Notes: generated by a model not told the origin, from the sequence alone. A stretch of 64,000 bases of DNA from Rhodosalinus sp041365695 (GCF_041365695.1 NZ_JBGFSJ010000004.1:62001-126000); one strand, 5' to 3'; positions 43,181 to 52,171 are shown, counted from the stretch's first letter. Program-made: numbers and translations.

Positions 43181-43435
43181 TCACTCCGCGCGGCCGGCGC
43201 GCGCTTCCAGCGCCTCGATGCGCGCGCGCAGCGCCTCGTTCTCCTCGCGCGCCTTCTGTGCCATGGCGCGCACCGCGTCGAATTCCTCGCGGGTGACGAA
43301 ATCGCGCTCGGCGAGCCAGCGATCCACCATCGAGTTCATCGCGGTCTGCGCCTCTTCCCGCGCGCCCTGAGCGACGCCCATGGCGTTCGTCATGAGCTGC
43401 GAGATGTCGTCCAGCACCTTGTTGCGGCTCTGCAT
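43181..43435 (-). CDS. ubiK: UbiK/BMFP family accessory factor
   Basis: An 84-residue protein with an amphipathic N-terminal half (ISQLMTNAMGVAQGAREEAQ) and a C-terminal coiled coil (VTREEFDAVRAMAQKAREEN and on). This is the layout of the UbiK/YqiC (BMFP, membrane fusogenic) family. In E. coli UbiK binds UbiJ and is needed for efficient aerobic ubiquinone synthesis. The gene lies between a flavin reductase-like gene and lgt. Confidence 0.85.
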   Translation of the reverse strand: MQSRNKVLDDISQLMTNAMGVAQGAREEAQTAMNSMVDRWLAERDFVTREEFDAVRAMAQKAREENEALRARIEALEARAGRAE

Positions 43436-43528
43436 GGGTCTCTCCCCCGTTACACTTCCCTCCTATATGGAGCGCACACGCCGCCGGCTCAAGCTTGACC
43501 GGCCCTCGAAAAACCGGGCAGAGAGACG

Positions 43529-44434
43529 ATGATGCAGGCCTCGATCCGTTTTCCGGACATTTCCCCGGAGCTTTTCTCCGTCACGCTCTTCGGCATGGAG
43601 TTCGCGCTGCGCTGGTACGCGCTCGCCTACATCGCCGGGATCGTGATCGGCTGGCGCCTCGCCGTGATGGCCGTGAACCGCCCGCGCCTCTGGCCCGGCG
43701 GCTCGGCGCCGATGCGCGCGGAACAGGTGGACGACCTGCTCACCTGGGTGATCCTCGGCGTGATCGTCGGCGGGCGGCTCGGCTTCGTTCTGTTCTACCG
43801 GCCGGACTACTATCTTCAGAACCCTTGGGAAATCCCGATGCTGTGGCAGGGCGGCATGGCCTTTCACGGCGGGTTCCTCGGCGTCGCCGTGGCCGGCCTG
43901 ATCTGGTGCCGCCGCAACGGCGTGCCGATCGCGAGCGTCGCCGACATGATGGCGCTCGCCACGCCGCCCGGCCTTCTCCTGGGGCGCATCGCCAACTTCA
44001 TCAACGCCGAGCTCTGGGGCCGGCCGACCGAACTGCCCTGGGGCGTGGCCTTTCCCGGCGCCGTCGCGCAGTCCTGCGGCCAGCCGCTGGGCGAGCTGTG
44101 CTACCGCCACCCCTCGCAGCTCTACGAGGCGGCGCTCGAGGGGCTCGTGCTCATGATCCTGCTGATCTGGATGGTCTGGCGGCGCGGCGCGCTGCGCACG
44201 CCATGGCTCGTCACCGGAACCTTTCTCGCCGGCTACGGCATCGGTCGCGGCCTCGTCGAGTTCGTGCGCCAGCCCGACCCGCAATTCATCTCGGAGGGCA
44301 ATCCGAGCGGGCTCGCGCTGCATCTGTCGGGCTACGGCCTCACCATGGGCCAGCTTCTATCGCTGCCGATGATCGCGGTGGGGCTGGCGCTGGTGGTCTG
44401 GGCGCTCAGGCGGGGGCGGGCGGCCCCCACATGA
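43529..44434 (+). CDS. lgt: prolipoprotein diacylglyceryl transferase
   Basis: Inner-membrane enzyme (301 aa) that transfers diacylglycerol from phosphatidylglycerol to the lipobox cysteine, the first step in lipoprotein maturation. It has seven membrane segments, the conserved HGGFLG (catalytic His), the Lgt signature GRIANFINAELWGRPT, and the late GYGIGRGLVEFVRQPD. It heads a three-gene operon: lgt, midA and pgeF overlap by ATGA at each junction. An ATG three bases further in is an equally possible start. Confidence 0.96.
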   Translation: MMQASIRFPDISPELFSVTLFGMEFALRWYALAYIAGIVIGWRLAVMAVNRPRLWPGGSAPMRAEQVDDLLTWVILGVIVGGRLGFVLFYRPDYYLQNPWEIPMLWQGGMAFHGGFLGVAVAGLIWCRRNGVPIASVADMMALATPPGLLLGRIANFINAELWGRPTELPWGVAFPGAVAQSCGQPLGELCYRHPSQLYEAALEGLVLMILLIWMVWRRGALRTPWLVTGTFLAGYGIGRGLVEFVRQPDPQFISEGNPSGLALHLSGYGLTMGQLLSLPMIAVGLALVVWALRRGRAAPT

Positions 44435-45492
44435 GCGCGCTCGAGGCCCGGCTGCTCGCGCGGATCGCCGCCGACGGGCCGATCTCGGTCGCCGACTACA
44501 TGGCGGAGTGCCTGCTCGACCCCGAACACGGCTATTACGCCACCCGCGACCCGCTGGGCCGGGCGGGCGACTTCACCACCGCCCCCGAGATCAGCCAGAT
44601 GTTCGGCGAACTCCTGGGCCTCGCCCTGGGCCAGGCCTGGCTGGAGCAGGGGCGCCCGGCGCCCTTCACCCTGGCCGAGCTGGGGCCCGGCCGCGGCACG
44701 CTGATGGCCGACGCGATCCGGGCGCTGCGCGCGGTGCCCGGATGTCTCGACGCGGCGCGGGTGCACCTCGTCGAAGCCTCCCCGGCGCTGCGCGCGCGCC
44801 AGCGCGACGCGCTGGAAGGCCACGCCGTCAGCTGGCACGACACAGCCGGCGCCCTGCCCGACGCGCCGCTTTTCCTGGTGGCGAACGAGTTCTTCGATGC
44901 CCTGCCGATCCGGCAATTCCAGCGCGCGGGCGATCTATGGCGCGAAAGGCGCGTCGGCGCGCGGGACGGACGGCTGGCGATGGGCCTCGCGGGGCCCGCG
45001 CCCCAGCCTGAGCTCGCCGGCCGCCTGGCCGATACCGCGGACGGCGACCTCGTCGAGATCCGCCCTGCCGCCCCGGCGATCGCGGCCGCGATCGGCCGGC
45101 GGATCCAGACCTTCGGGGGCGCCGCGCTCATCCTCGACTACGGCGGCTGGGGCGGCAGAGGCGACACGCTCCAGGCCGTGCGCGGACACAGCTACGCCGA
45201 TCCGCTGCAGGCGCCGGGAGAGGCCGACCTCACCGCCCATGTGGATTTCGCGGAACTGGCGCGGGCGACGCCCTCGGCCCGGTCGCGGCTGACGCCGCAG
45301 GGCGTTTTTCTCGAACGTCTGGGCATCACGGCGCGCGCGCAGACGCTCGCCCGCGGACTGTCGGGTCCGGCGCTCGAAAGCCATGTCACCGCCCATCGCC
45401 GGTTGACGCACCCCGACGAAATGGGAACGCTGTTCCAATGCCTCGCCTTCCATCCGGAGGGGACGCCGCCGCCCCCGGGAGTGGACCCATGA
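44431..45492 (+). CDS. MidA/NDUFAF7-family SAM-dependent methyltransferase
   Basis: A 353-residue class I methyltransferase. Hallmarks of the NDUFAF7/MidA family are GYYATRDPLGRAGDFTTAPE with EISQMFGELLG, the SAM motif LAELGPGRGTLMADAIR, and ANEFFDALPIRQFQ. The eukaryotic relative methylates an arginine of a complex I subunit; in bacteria the target is less certain. ATGA overlaps with lgt before it and pgeF after it show it belongs to the lgt operon. Confidence 0.9.
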   Translation: MSALEARLLARIAADGPISVADYMAECLLDPEHGYYATRDPLGRAGDFTTAPEISQMFGELLGLALGQAWLEQGRPAPFTLAELGPGRGTLMADAIRALRAVPGCLDAARVHLVEASPALRARQRDALEGHAVSWHDTAGALPDAPLFLVANEFFDALPIRQFQRAGDLWRERRVGARDGRLAMGLAGPAPQPELAGRLADTADGDLVEIRPAAPAIAAAIGRRIQTFGGAALILDYGGWGGRGDTLQAVRGHSYADPLQAPGEADLTAHVDFAELARATPSARSRLTPQGVFLERLGITARAQTLARGLSGPALESHVTAHRRLTHPDEMGTLFQCLAFHPEGTPPPPGVDP

Positions 45493-46244
45493 CGCTGGAG
45501 ATCATCACCGCCCGGTCGCTGTCCGCCTGCCGCCACGGGTTCTTCACGCGGCGGGGCGGCGCCTCCTCCGGCGTGTTCGAGGGCCTGAACTGCGGGCCCG
45601 GGTCCTCCGACCAGTCGCAGGCGGTCCAGGTGAACCGGATCCGCGCGGCCGATGCGCTGGAGGTCGACGCGGACCGGCTATTGACGGCGCATCAGGTCCA
45701 TTCCGCCGAGGTGACCCATGTCACAGGGCCGTTCCTGCAGAAGCCGCGCATCGACGGGCTGGTCACCGCGACGCCGGGACTCGCGCTCGGCGTGCTGACC
45801 GCCGACTGCATGCCGGTTCTGATGGCGGACGCCGAGGCCCACGTGATCGGCGCCGCCCATGCCGGCTGGCGCGGCGCCCGGGCGGGCGTTCTGGAGGCGA
45901 CCATCGACGCGATGGAGGCGCTCGGCGCGCAGCGCAGGCGCATCGCGGCGGCGATCGGCCCCGCGATCAGCCAGGCGGCCTACGAGGTCGGGCCGGAATT
46001 CCTCGAAAGCTTTCTCGACGACGATCCGGCGAACGCGCGCTTCTTCGCCGGCGGCACGAACGGGCGGCCCCATTTCGACCTCGTGGGATACGGGCTCATG
46101 CGGCTTCGCGACGCGGGTGTCGGTCAGGCGGACTGGACGCGCCACTGCACCTACAGCGACCCCGCACGGTTCTATTCCTACCGCCGCAGCACCCATGCGG
46201 CAGAGGCGGATTACGGCCGGCTGTTGTCGGCGATCCGTCTCTAA
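45489..46244 (+). CDS. pgeF: peptidoglycan editing factor PgeF (laccase-domain, YfiH family)
   Basis: A 251-residue polyphenol-oxidase-fold protein. The likely zinc site is formed by His in AHQVHSAEV, Cys in LTADCMPVL and His in AAHAGWRG. A Cys-rich multicopper oxidase is not implied. YfiH/PgeF family members act on mis-incorporated serine muropeptide precursors (E. coli) or as purine nucleoside hydrolases/phosphorylases (LACC1-like). The ATG at 45489 overlaps the methyltransferase stop; a longer in-frame reading begins inside that gene and is not needed. Confidence 0.9.
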   Translation: MTLEIITARSLSACRHGFFTRRGGASSGVFEGLNCGPGSSDQSQAVQVNRIRAADALEVDADRLLTAHQVHSAEVTHVTGPFLQKPRIDGLVTATPGLALGVLTADCMPVLMADAEAHVIGAAHAGWRGARAGVLEATIDAMEALGAQRRRIAAAIGPAISQAAYEVGPEFLESFLDDDPANARFFAGGTNGRPHFDLVGYGLMRLRDAGVGQADWTRHCTYSDPARFYSYRRSTHAAEADYGRLLSAIRL

Positions 46245-46505
46245 TCGCGCCGCAATCTCGCCGCAATTCACGGAAACAATGCTCAGCGCTGCCCGTCGTT
46301 GTCGCAGTGAATCCCTTGATTATTGTTCACCTGCAGTCTCTTGGGCGACAGCGCCTGGTTCCGGCCACCTCTGCCGCGAGTATGGCGGACACGTCCGGTT
46401 GTTTCCCGCTTGTGGCCGCGGAAGCGCCGGATTGCGGGTCCAGCCTTGGCGTTGCGCGTCGTGATCGACGGTGCGCCCCGGCCAGCAACGGACGAAGGAG
46501 ACCCC

Positions 46506-46640
46506 ATGACCGATCGCATCCGCTTTCTCCGCTCGGCGATCCGCATCGCGCGGGCGGACTCCATCGCGCCGCCGTGGCAGCGTGGCGCGCGCCGCGCCGC
46601 CTTCATCGCGCGGCGCCAGCCTCTTCGGGCGCGCGCCTGA
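46506..46640 (+). CDS. possible 44-residue arginine-rich small protein
   Basis: An ATG with a strong ribosome binding site (GAAGGAG, 46494-46500, spacing 5) opens a 44-codon frame starting MTDRIRFLRSAIRIARADSI and ending RRQPLRARA, with 13 arginines. The good start signal in an otherwise gene-poor stretch (46245-46887) is the main support. No family is recognised. If it is not real, the whole 643-bp gap is without a gene. Confidence 0.4.
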   Translation: MTDRIRFLRSAIRIARADSIAPPWQRGARRAAFIARRQPLRARA

Positions 46641-46887
46641 TCGCGGCGGCCGATTCGCCAAGGGCCCCGAGCCGCGGGGCCCGACGCGCCGGTCGGTCGA
46701 CGCCGGCCGAACAATGACCCGACCGCGCGCTGCATTGGCTCTGGCGACGCGCCATTCGGTCCGGTCGCGTTGACAAGTGACCCGCTCGGCCCGCACTTTC
46801 GTGAACGTAATATTAAATCTTGGATCAGTCCTTCTGTCGTCGCCGGTGGGGGCCGGCGCGGATGTGACCAACCTTTCGGGTGATCGC

Positions 46888-47667
46888 ATGAAAAGCCCCC
46901 TGGGCCGCGCGGACCGCGCGGCCGCGACGACCACAAAGCTGCCGGCCCTGCACGGCCGGCTTGCCGAGACGCACGGGCGAGACCAGCCTGCGCCTTCCCG
47001 GACGCGCCGGATTCAGGTCGCCTGCCGTCTTCCCGACGGCAGCGTGCGCGAGACGCAGCATGCCGTGCCCGACACGCCCCTTTTCCTGGACGCGGTCGGC
47101 GCCTTCGCGCGCGGCACGCTGATCCGGACCGAGGCGGGACCCGTCGCGGTGGAGGACCTGATTCCCGGCGACCGGCTGCCATGCGCCGGCGGGGGCACGG
47201 AAACGCTCGTCTGGATCGGGTCCACCCTGCTCGCCCCCGGCGCGGGCGCGCTCAGCCGCGTGACCGCCGACGCGTTCGGCCTGGGACGGCCGTCACCCGA
47301 CGTGCTCGCGGGCCCAGCAGCGCGGCTGCTGCACACGCAACCCCGCCTCGGCGCGGCGCCCGGCGGCGCCCTGCGGGTGCTCAGCCGGGTGAACGAGTTC
47401 GTCGACGGGGCCAGCGTGATCGAGATCGCGCCGCCCAGCCCCGTGCGGCTCTATCACATCGCGCTCGCCCGCCATGCGGTCATCTATGCCGGCGGGCTGG
47501 AGGTGGAGAGTTTTCACCCCGGCACGCAGGCGCGGCAGGGGCTGGGGCCGAACATGCAGGCGCTTTTCCTGTCGCTCTTCGGCCATGTCGAGACGTTCGA
47601 CGATTTCGGACCGCTGGCCTGTCCGCGCCTGTCGCGCGAGACGATGGAGCACCTGAAGGAAGCCTGA
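46888..47667 (+). CDS. Hint-domain-like protein lacking the reactive cysteine
   Basis: A 259-residue protein. The C-terminal two thirds align by eye with the Hint domain of Roseobacter-type proteins: FLDAVGAFARGTLIRTEAGP, VEDLIPGDRLP, RLYHIALARHAVIYAGGLEVESFHP. In the other Hint protein of this window the position before FTPGT is Cys; here the matching GAFARGT has Ala, so autoprocessing is unlikely. I start at the ATG at 46888 rather than the GTG at 46777, because the AT-rich stretch TAATATTAAATCTT (46808-46821) inside the longer frame looks like promoter DNA. Confidence 0.65.
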   Translation: MKSPLGRADRAAATTTKLPALHGRLAETHGRDQPAPSRTRRIQVACRLPDGSVRETQHAVPDTPLFLDAVGAFARGTLIRTEAGPVAVEDLIPGDRLPCAGGGTETLVWIGSTLLAPGAGALSRVTADAFGLGRPSPDVLAGPAARLLHTQPRLGAAPGGALRVLSRVNEFVDGASVIEIAPPSPVRLYHIALARHAVIYAGGLEVESFHPGTQARQGLGPNMQALFLSLFGHVETFDDFGPLACPRLSRETMEHLKEA

Positions 47668-47675
47668 GCTGCCGC

Positions 47676-48176
47676 TCAGGCGCTGCGGCCCAGCCGCTCC
47701 TCCAGCACGTCGAAGGGCACGCCGGGGTCGTCCTTCGACACGCGGATCACCAGCGAGGTGCGCACGCTCGCCACGTTGGGGGCCGCCGTCAGCTCCCCGG
47801 TGAGGAAGCTCTGGAAGGTGGAGAGATCGGGTGCCACGCATTTCAGGATGAAATCCACCTCGCCGTTCAGCATGTGGCACTGCCGCACGAGGGGCCAGGC
47901 CCGGCACTGGTCCTCGAAGGCGACGAGATCGGCCTCGGCCTGGCTTTGCAGCCCGACCATCGCGAAGACCTGCACCTCGAATCCCAGTTCGCGCGCATCG
48001 ACCCGGGCATGGTAGCCACGGATATAGCCCTGCTCTTCCAGCGTGCGGACCCGGCGCAGGCAGGGCGGCGCCGAGATGCCCACGCGGCGCGCGAGTTCCA
48101 CGTTCGTCATCCGGCCGTCGGCCTGCAATTCGGCGAGAATCTTCCTGTCGATCGGGTCGAGCCGCGTCCCGGGCAT
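47676..48176 (-). CDS. Lrp/AsnC family transcriptional regulator
   Basis: A 166-residue regulator. The N-terminal HTH (LDPIDRKILAELQADGRMTN, then VELARRVGISAPPCLRRVRTL) is followed by the RAM ligand-binding domain (GFEVQVFAMVGL, PLVRQCHMLNGEVDFILKC). Such proteins sense amino acids and form octamers. It is divergent from trxB over a 208-bp gap with candidate binding repeats. The regulated genes cannot be named; self-regulation and trxB control are plausible. Confidence 0.92.
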   Translation of the reverse strand: MPGTRLDPIDRKILAELQADGRMTNVELARRVGISAPPCLRRVRTLEEQGYIRGYHARVDARELGFEVQVFAMVGLQSQAEADLVAFEDQCRAWPLVRQCHMLNGEVDFILKCVAPDLSTFQSFLTGELTAAPNVASVRTSLVIRVSKDDPGVPFDVLEERLGRSA

Positions 48177-48200
48177 CGCTGCCTCCCTCGTATTCGCGGT

Positions 48201-48257
48201 TGTTATAACAGCCCGCCGCTCGTGCGCAATATTGTTTCAATCAGGCGCAAGATTGTT
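48201..48257. promoter_or_regulatory. candidate Lrp-type operator cluster between lrp and trxB
   Basis: Three elements are visible. TGTTATAACA (48201-48210) is a perfect palindrome. GCGCAATATTGTT (48224-48236) and GCGCAAGATTGTT (48245-48257) are direct repeats differing at one base and offset by 21 bp, two helical turns. Each contains a CAATATTG-like palindrome. Regular spacing on one DNA face suits an oligomeric Lrp protein encoded right beside it. Confidence 0.5.
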
Positions 48258-48384
48258 AAAACGGCCCGGCCGGTCCCGACGGTATGTGCCGGGCCGTTGG
48301 CCGCACCGCGCGGGGGTTTCCGACCCGGCGCCGCGGCGATATACCCGAAGAAACACCGCGGTCATATTGCGCGAGGATCCCCGA

Positions 48385-49356
48385 ATGTCCAAAACACGCC
48401 ACGTCAAGGTTCTGATCATCGGATCCGGCCCCGCCGGATACACCGCCGCCGTCTATGCCGCGCGGGCCATGCTGGAACCCGTGCTGATCCAGGGGATCGA
48501 GCCCGGCGGGCAACTCACCACCACGACCGAGGTCGAGAACTGGCCGGGCGACACCGAGGTGCAGGGCCCGGATCTGATGGTGCGAATGGAAGCCCACGCC
48601 AGGGAAATGGGCTGCGAGATCGTGTCGGACATCGTCGCAGACCTCGACCTGTCCACGCGCCCCTTCACCGCGGCTTGCGACAGCGGCGCGATCTGGACCT
48701 GCGACGCGGTGATCCTGGCCACGGGCGCGCGCGCGAAATGGCTTGGCCTGCCGTCCGAGGACAAGTTCAAGGGTTTCGGCGTCTCCGCCTGCGCGACCTG
48801 CGACGGCTTCTTCTACCGCGGGCAGGAGATCGTCGTGGTCGGCGGGGGCAACACGGCCGTGGAGGAGGCGCTCTTTCTCACCAATTTCGCCTCCAAGGTC
48901 ACGCTGATCCACCGCCGCGACGAGTTGAGGGCGGAGAAGATCCTGCAGGACCGGCTGTTCCGGAACCCCAAGATCGAGACGCTGTGGTTCCACACGCTGG
49001 ACGAGGTCGTGGGCAGCGAGGATCCGCTCGGCGTCGAGGGCGTGCGGGTGAAACACGTCCAGACCGGAGAGATCACCGAGATCCCGTGCAAGGGCGTCTT
49101 CATCGCCATCGGCCACGCGCCCTCCAACGAGCTCGTCAAGGACGTGCTGGAAACCCACCATGGCGGCTACGTCAAGGTCGAGCCCGGCTCCACCCGGACA
49201 TCGATTCCCGGTGTCTTCGCCGCGGGCGACATCACCGACCACGTCTACCGCCAGGCGGTAACGAGCGCGGGCATGGGCTGCATGGCGGCGCTCGATGCCG
49301 AGAAGTATATCGCCACGCTGGACGCGGAGGAGCGGATCCTCGAACAGGCCGGCTGA
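48385..49356 (+). CDS. trxB: thioredoxin reductase
   Basis: FAD/NADPH enzyme of 323 aa that reduces thioredoxin. The FAD motif is IIGSGPAGYTAA, the redox-active disulfide is in CATCDGFFY, the NADPH motif is VVVGGGNTAVEEA, and the C-terminal FAD motif is GVFAAGDITD. The length fits the low-molecular-weight bacterial type. The ATG at 48385 follows GAGGA. The in-frame extension upstream runs through the regulatory region and is rejected. Confidence 0.96.
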   Translation: MSKTRHVKVLIIGSGPAGYTAAVYAARAMLEPVLIQGIEPGGQLTTTTEVENWPGDTEVQGPDLMVRMEAHAREMGCEIVSDIVADLDLSTRPFTAACDSGAIWTCDAVILATGARAKWLGLPSEDKFKGFGVSACATCDGFFYRGQEIVVVGGGNTAVEEALFLTNFASKVTLIHRRDELRAEKILQDRLFRNPKIETLWFHTLDEVVGSEDPLGVEGVRVKHVQTGEITEIPCKGVFIAIGHAPSNELVKDVLETHHGGYVKVEPGSTRTSIPGVFAAGDITDHVYRQAVTSAGMGCMAALDAEKYIATLDAEERILEQAG

Positions 49357-49515
49357 CCCTCTTCCTCGGCAAAATGGCATCTTTCCGCCGCTTCCGCACG
49401 GCCGCTGTGTTCCCTCGGGTTGCGCCCGGCGGGGCGAACGGTCTAGCGACTGCGCGAGCCCGCGCGCCGGGCGCCCGTTTCCATTCGCCACCTTCAGCCA
49501 TTTCGTGAGACAGCC

Positions 49516-51222
49516 ATGATGAGTCCCAACCTCGCCCCGATCCCAGAACTCTTCGTCTCCCACGAGTCGGCCCAGAAGCTGAAGATCGAGGCGGGCGAAC
49601 TGCCGAGCTGGGACCTCACCCCGCGGCAGGTCTGCGACCTGGAGCTGCTGATGAACGGCGGCTTCTCGCCGCTCAAGGGGTTCCTGTCGCAGGCGGATTA
49701 CGACAGCGTGGTGGAGCGGATGCGGCTGGCCGACGGAACGCTCTGGCCGATGCCGATCACGCTCGACGTCTCGTCCGGCTTCGCCGAGGGCGTCGAGCCC
49801 GGGCAGGACATCGCGCTCCGCGACCAGGAGGGCGTGATCCTCGCCACCATGACCGTCACCGACAAGTGGACGCCCGACAAGGCCCGCGAGGCGGCACGCG
49901 TGTTCGGCGCCGACGACATCGCGCATCCGGCCGTCAACTACCTGCACAACAGCGCCGGCCCGGTCTACCTTGGCGGGCCCGTGACCGGCATCCAGCCGCC
50001 GGTGCACTACGACTTCAAGGCGCGCCGCGACACGCCGAACGAACTGCGCGCGCTCTTCCGCAAGCTGGGCTGGCGCCGCGTCGTCGCCTTCCAGACGCGC
50101 AACCCGCTGCACCGCGCGCACCAGGAACTGACCTTCCGCGCCGCGCGCGAGGCGCAGGCGAACCTGCTCATCCACCCGGTCGTCGGCATGACGAAACCTG
50201 GCGACGTGGATCATTTCACGCGCGTGCGCTGCTACGAGGCCGTGCTCGACAAGTACCCGGCCGCCACCACCACGATGAGCCTTCTGAACCTCGCCATGCG
50301 CATGGCGGGCCCGCGCGAGGCGGTCTGGCACGGGATCATCCGGCGCAACCATGGCTGCACCCACATGATCGTCGGCCGCGATCACGCGGGGCCGGGCAAG
50401 AACAGCGCCGGAGACGACTTCTACGGCCCCTACGACGCGCAGGACCTCTTCCGCGAGCACCAGGCGGAGATCGGTCTCGAAATGGTCGACTTCAAGCAGA
50501 TGGTCTATGTGCAGGACCGCGCGCAGTACGAGGCCGCCGACGAGATCGAGGAGGGCGCGACGGTCCTCAACATCTCGGGCACGGAATTGCGCCGGCGTCT
50601 GCGGGAGGGGCTGGAGATCCCCGACTGGTTCTCCTTCCCCGAGGTGGTCGGCGAACTGCGCCGCCGCTACCCGCCGCGCAGCCAGCAGGGTTTCACCGTG
50701 TTCTTCACCGGCCTCTCGGGCTCGGGCAAGTCCACCATCGCCAACGCGCTGATGATCAAGCTGATGGAGATGGGCGACCGGCCCGTCACGCTTCTCGACG
50801 GTGACGTGGTGCGCAAGAACCTGTCGTCCGAGCTCGGCTTCTCGAAGGAGCACCGCGACCTAAACATCCGCCGGATCGGCTTCGTCGCCTCCGAGATCAC
50901 CAAGAACGGCGGCATCGCGATCTGCGCGCCCATCGCGCCCTACGCCGCCACCCGGCGCGCCGTGCGCGAGGAGATCGAGCAGTACGGTGCCTTCGTCGAG
51001 GTGCATGTCGCCACCAGCCTCGAGGAATGCGAACGGCGCGACCGCAAGGGTCTCTACAGGCTGGCCCGCGAGGGCAAGATCAAGGAGTTCACCGGCATCT
51101 CGGACCCCTATGACGAGCCCGAAGCGCCCGAGCTACGCGTGAACACCGAAGGCGTCGAAGTGGACAACTGCGCCCACCAGGTGCTGCTCAAGCTCGAATC
51201 CATGGGTCTGATCGCGGGCTGA
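49516..51222 (+). CDS. sat/cysC: bifunctional sulfate adenylyltransferase/adenylylsulfate kinase
   Basis: A 568-residue fusion for sulfate activation. Residues about 1-385 are an ATP sulfurylase of the homo-oligomeric Sat type: QTRNPLHRAHQEL (the HxxH active site) and GRDHAGPGK. Residues about 390-568 are the APS kinase: P-loop GLSGSGKST, LLDGDVVRKNLS, and FTGISDPYDEPE. It makes APS and then PAPS. This fusion replaces the separate CysDN and CysC proteins of enterobacteria and is common in Roseobacters. The 159-bp gap before it shows no riboswitch I can recognise. Confidence 0.95.
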   Translation: MMSPNLAPIPELFVSHESAQKLKIEAGELPSWDLTPRQVCDLELLMNGGFSPLKGFLSQADYDSVVERMRLADGTLWPMPITLDVSSGFAEGVEPGQDIALRDQEGVILATMTVTDKWTPDKAREAARVFGADDIAHPAVNYLHNSAGPVYLGGPVTGIQPPVHYDFKARRDTPNELRALFRKLGWRRVVAFQTRNPLHRAHQELTFRAAREAQANLLIHPVVGMTKPGDVDHFTRVRCYEAVLDKYPAATTTMSLLNLAMRMAGPREAVWHGIIRRNHGCTHMIVGRDHAGPGKNSAGDDFYGPYDAQDLFREHQAEIGLEMVDFKQMVYVQDRAQYEAADEIEEGATVLNISGTELRRRLREGLEIPDWFSFPEVVGELRRRYPPRSQQGFTVFFTGLSGSGKSTIANALMIKLMEMGDRPVTLLDGDVVRKNLSSELGFSKEHRDLNIRRIGFVASEITKNGGIAICAPIAPYAATRRAVREEIEQYGAFVEVHVATSLEECERRDRKGLYRLAREGKIKEFTGISDPYDEPEAPELRVNTEGVEVDNCAHQVLLKLESMGLIAG

Positions 51223-51231
51223 CCGGGGCGC

Positions 51232-51927
51232 ATGCTCGCCGTCTCGCTCACCTCGATCCCGCCGCGCCTGCCGCGGATCGGGGCGACGCTCGCCTCGATC
51301 CAGGGACAATTTCCGCGGCCCGACCGGGTGTTGCTGTGCCTGCCGCGACGCTACCGGCGCTTTCCGGGGCCGGTGGCCCTGCCCCCGCTGCCCGACGGGG
51401 TCGAGGTCGTCTGGTCGGACGAGGATTTCGGCCCCGCCACCAAGGCGCTCGCGGCGGCGCGGGCCCTCGAAGGGCAAGGCGCGCGGCTCGTCTACTGCGA
51501 CGACGACTGGATCTACGGGCCGGGATGGCTTGCCGCGCTCGCCGAGGGGCCGGAAGAGGCCGTGCTGGCCGGCGCGGGGTTCTCCGTGACCGCGCTGCGC
51601 CGGCGTGCGGATCGCCCCGCCGCGGGCGAAACCGACATCGCGCAGGGCTTCGCCGGCGTGGCGATCCGGCCGGAAATGCTGCACGGGGACGCCTTCGACA
51701 TTCCCGACGCGGCCTGGCCGGTCGACGACATATGGCTTTCGGGCCATTACGCCCGCGCGGGTCTCGCCGTTCGGTCGCGCCCCGCCGCGCGGGCCGCCTG
51801 CGCGCCGCGCGACCTGCCAGGCCCGGAGCTGCAAGACAGCCACGTCAACGGATTGAGCCGCGCGCAGGCGAATGACGCCTGCGCGCGGCTCATCCATCGC
51901 CGTTACGGGATCTGGCCGCCCCGCTGA
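51232..51927 (+). CDS. glycosyltransferase-like protein (GT-A fold)
   Basis: A 231-residue protein starting MLAVSLTSIPPRLPRIGATL, as in a group of uncharacterised glycosyltransferases. A DxD-type motif occurs in RLVYCDDDWIYGPGWL, and a second acidic motif, VDDIWLSGHYARAG, lies where GT-A enzymes have a catalytic base. There is no signal peptide and no membrane segment. It follows sat/cysC by 9 bp, so it may share its transcript; a sulfated sugar product would be speculation. Confidence 0.65.
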   Translation: MLAVSLTSIPPRLPRIGATLASIQGQFPRPDRVLLCLPRRYRRFPGPVALPPLPDGVEVVWSDEDFGPATKALAAARALEGQGARLVYCDDDWIYGPGWLAALAEGPEEAVLAGAGFSVTALRRRADRPAAGETDIAQGFAGVAIRPEMLHGDAFDIPDAAWPVDDIWLSGHYARAGLAVRSRPAARAACAPRDLPGPELQDSHVNGLSRAQANDACARLIHRRYGIWPPR

Positions 51928-51943
51928 CGCGGGCGGCGCAGTG

Positions 51944-52171
51944 TCAGTGCACCGTCACCGGGGCGAGGTCGTTCTGCCGGGCCAGCACGAAGGCCATGTC
52001 GCGGTCCTGCACTAGCGCGAGGCGCTCACCTTCCATGTTGCACACGGCGTAGAGCGTCTCGAGCCCCTCGGCCTGCTCGCGCAGCTCCTCCGGCAGCTCG
52101 GCCACCTTGACCGAGCGCACATAGACGATCGGCCGTTCGCCGGCCTCTGCGAAATCGAACTTGGTATTCAT
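51944..52171 (-). CDS. DUF1150 family protein
   Basis: A 75-residue protein: PIVYVRSVKVAELPEELREQ, then LYAVCNMEGERLALVQDRDMAF. This matches DUF1150, an alphaproteobacterial family of unknown function that is often encoded next to small heat-shock proteins. Its ATG overlaps the hsp20 stop (ATGA), so it is translated from the same message. Confidence 0.85.
   Translation of the reverse strand: MNTKFDFAEAGERPIVYVRSVKVAELPEELREQAEGLETLYAVCNMEGERLALVQDRDMAFVLARQNDLAPVTVH

Noticed and set aside
46770..46813. TTGACA (46770-46775) and TAATAT (46808-46813) as one promoter for the Hint gene
   Set aside because: The spacer is 32 bp, far outside 16-18. The AT-rich block may still be a -10, but no matching -35 was found.
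46777..46887. GTG at 46777 as start of the second Hint protein
   Set aside because: The added 37 residues have no homology and would make the AT-rich promoter-like region coding; the ATG at 46888 is preferred.
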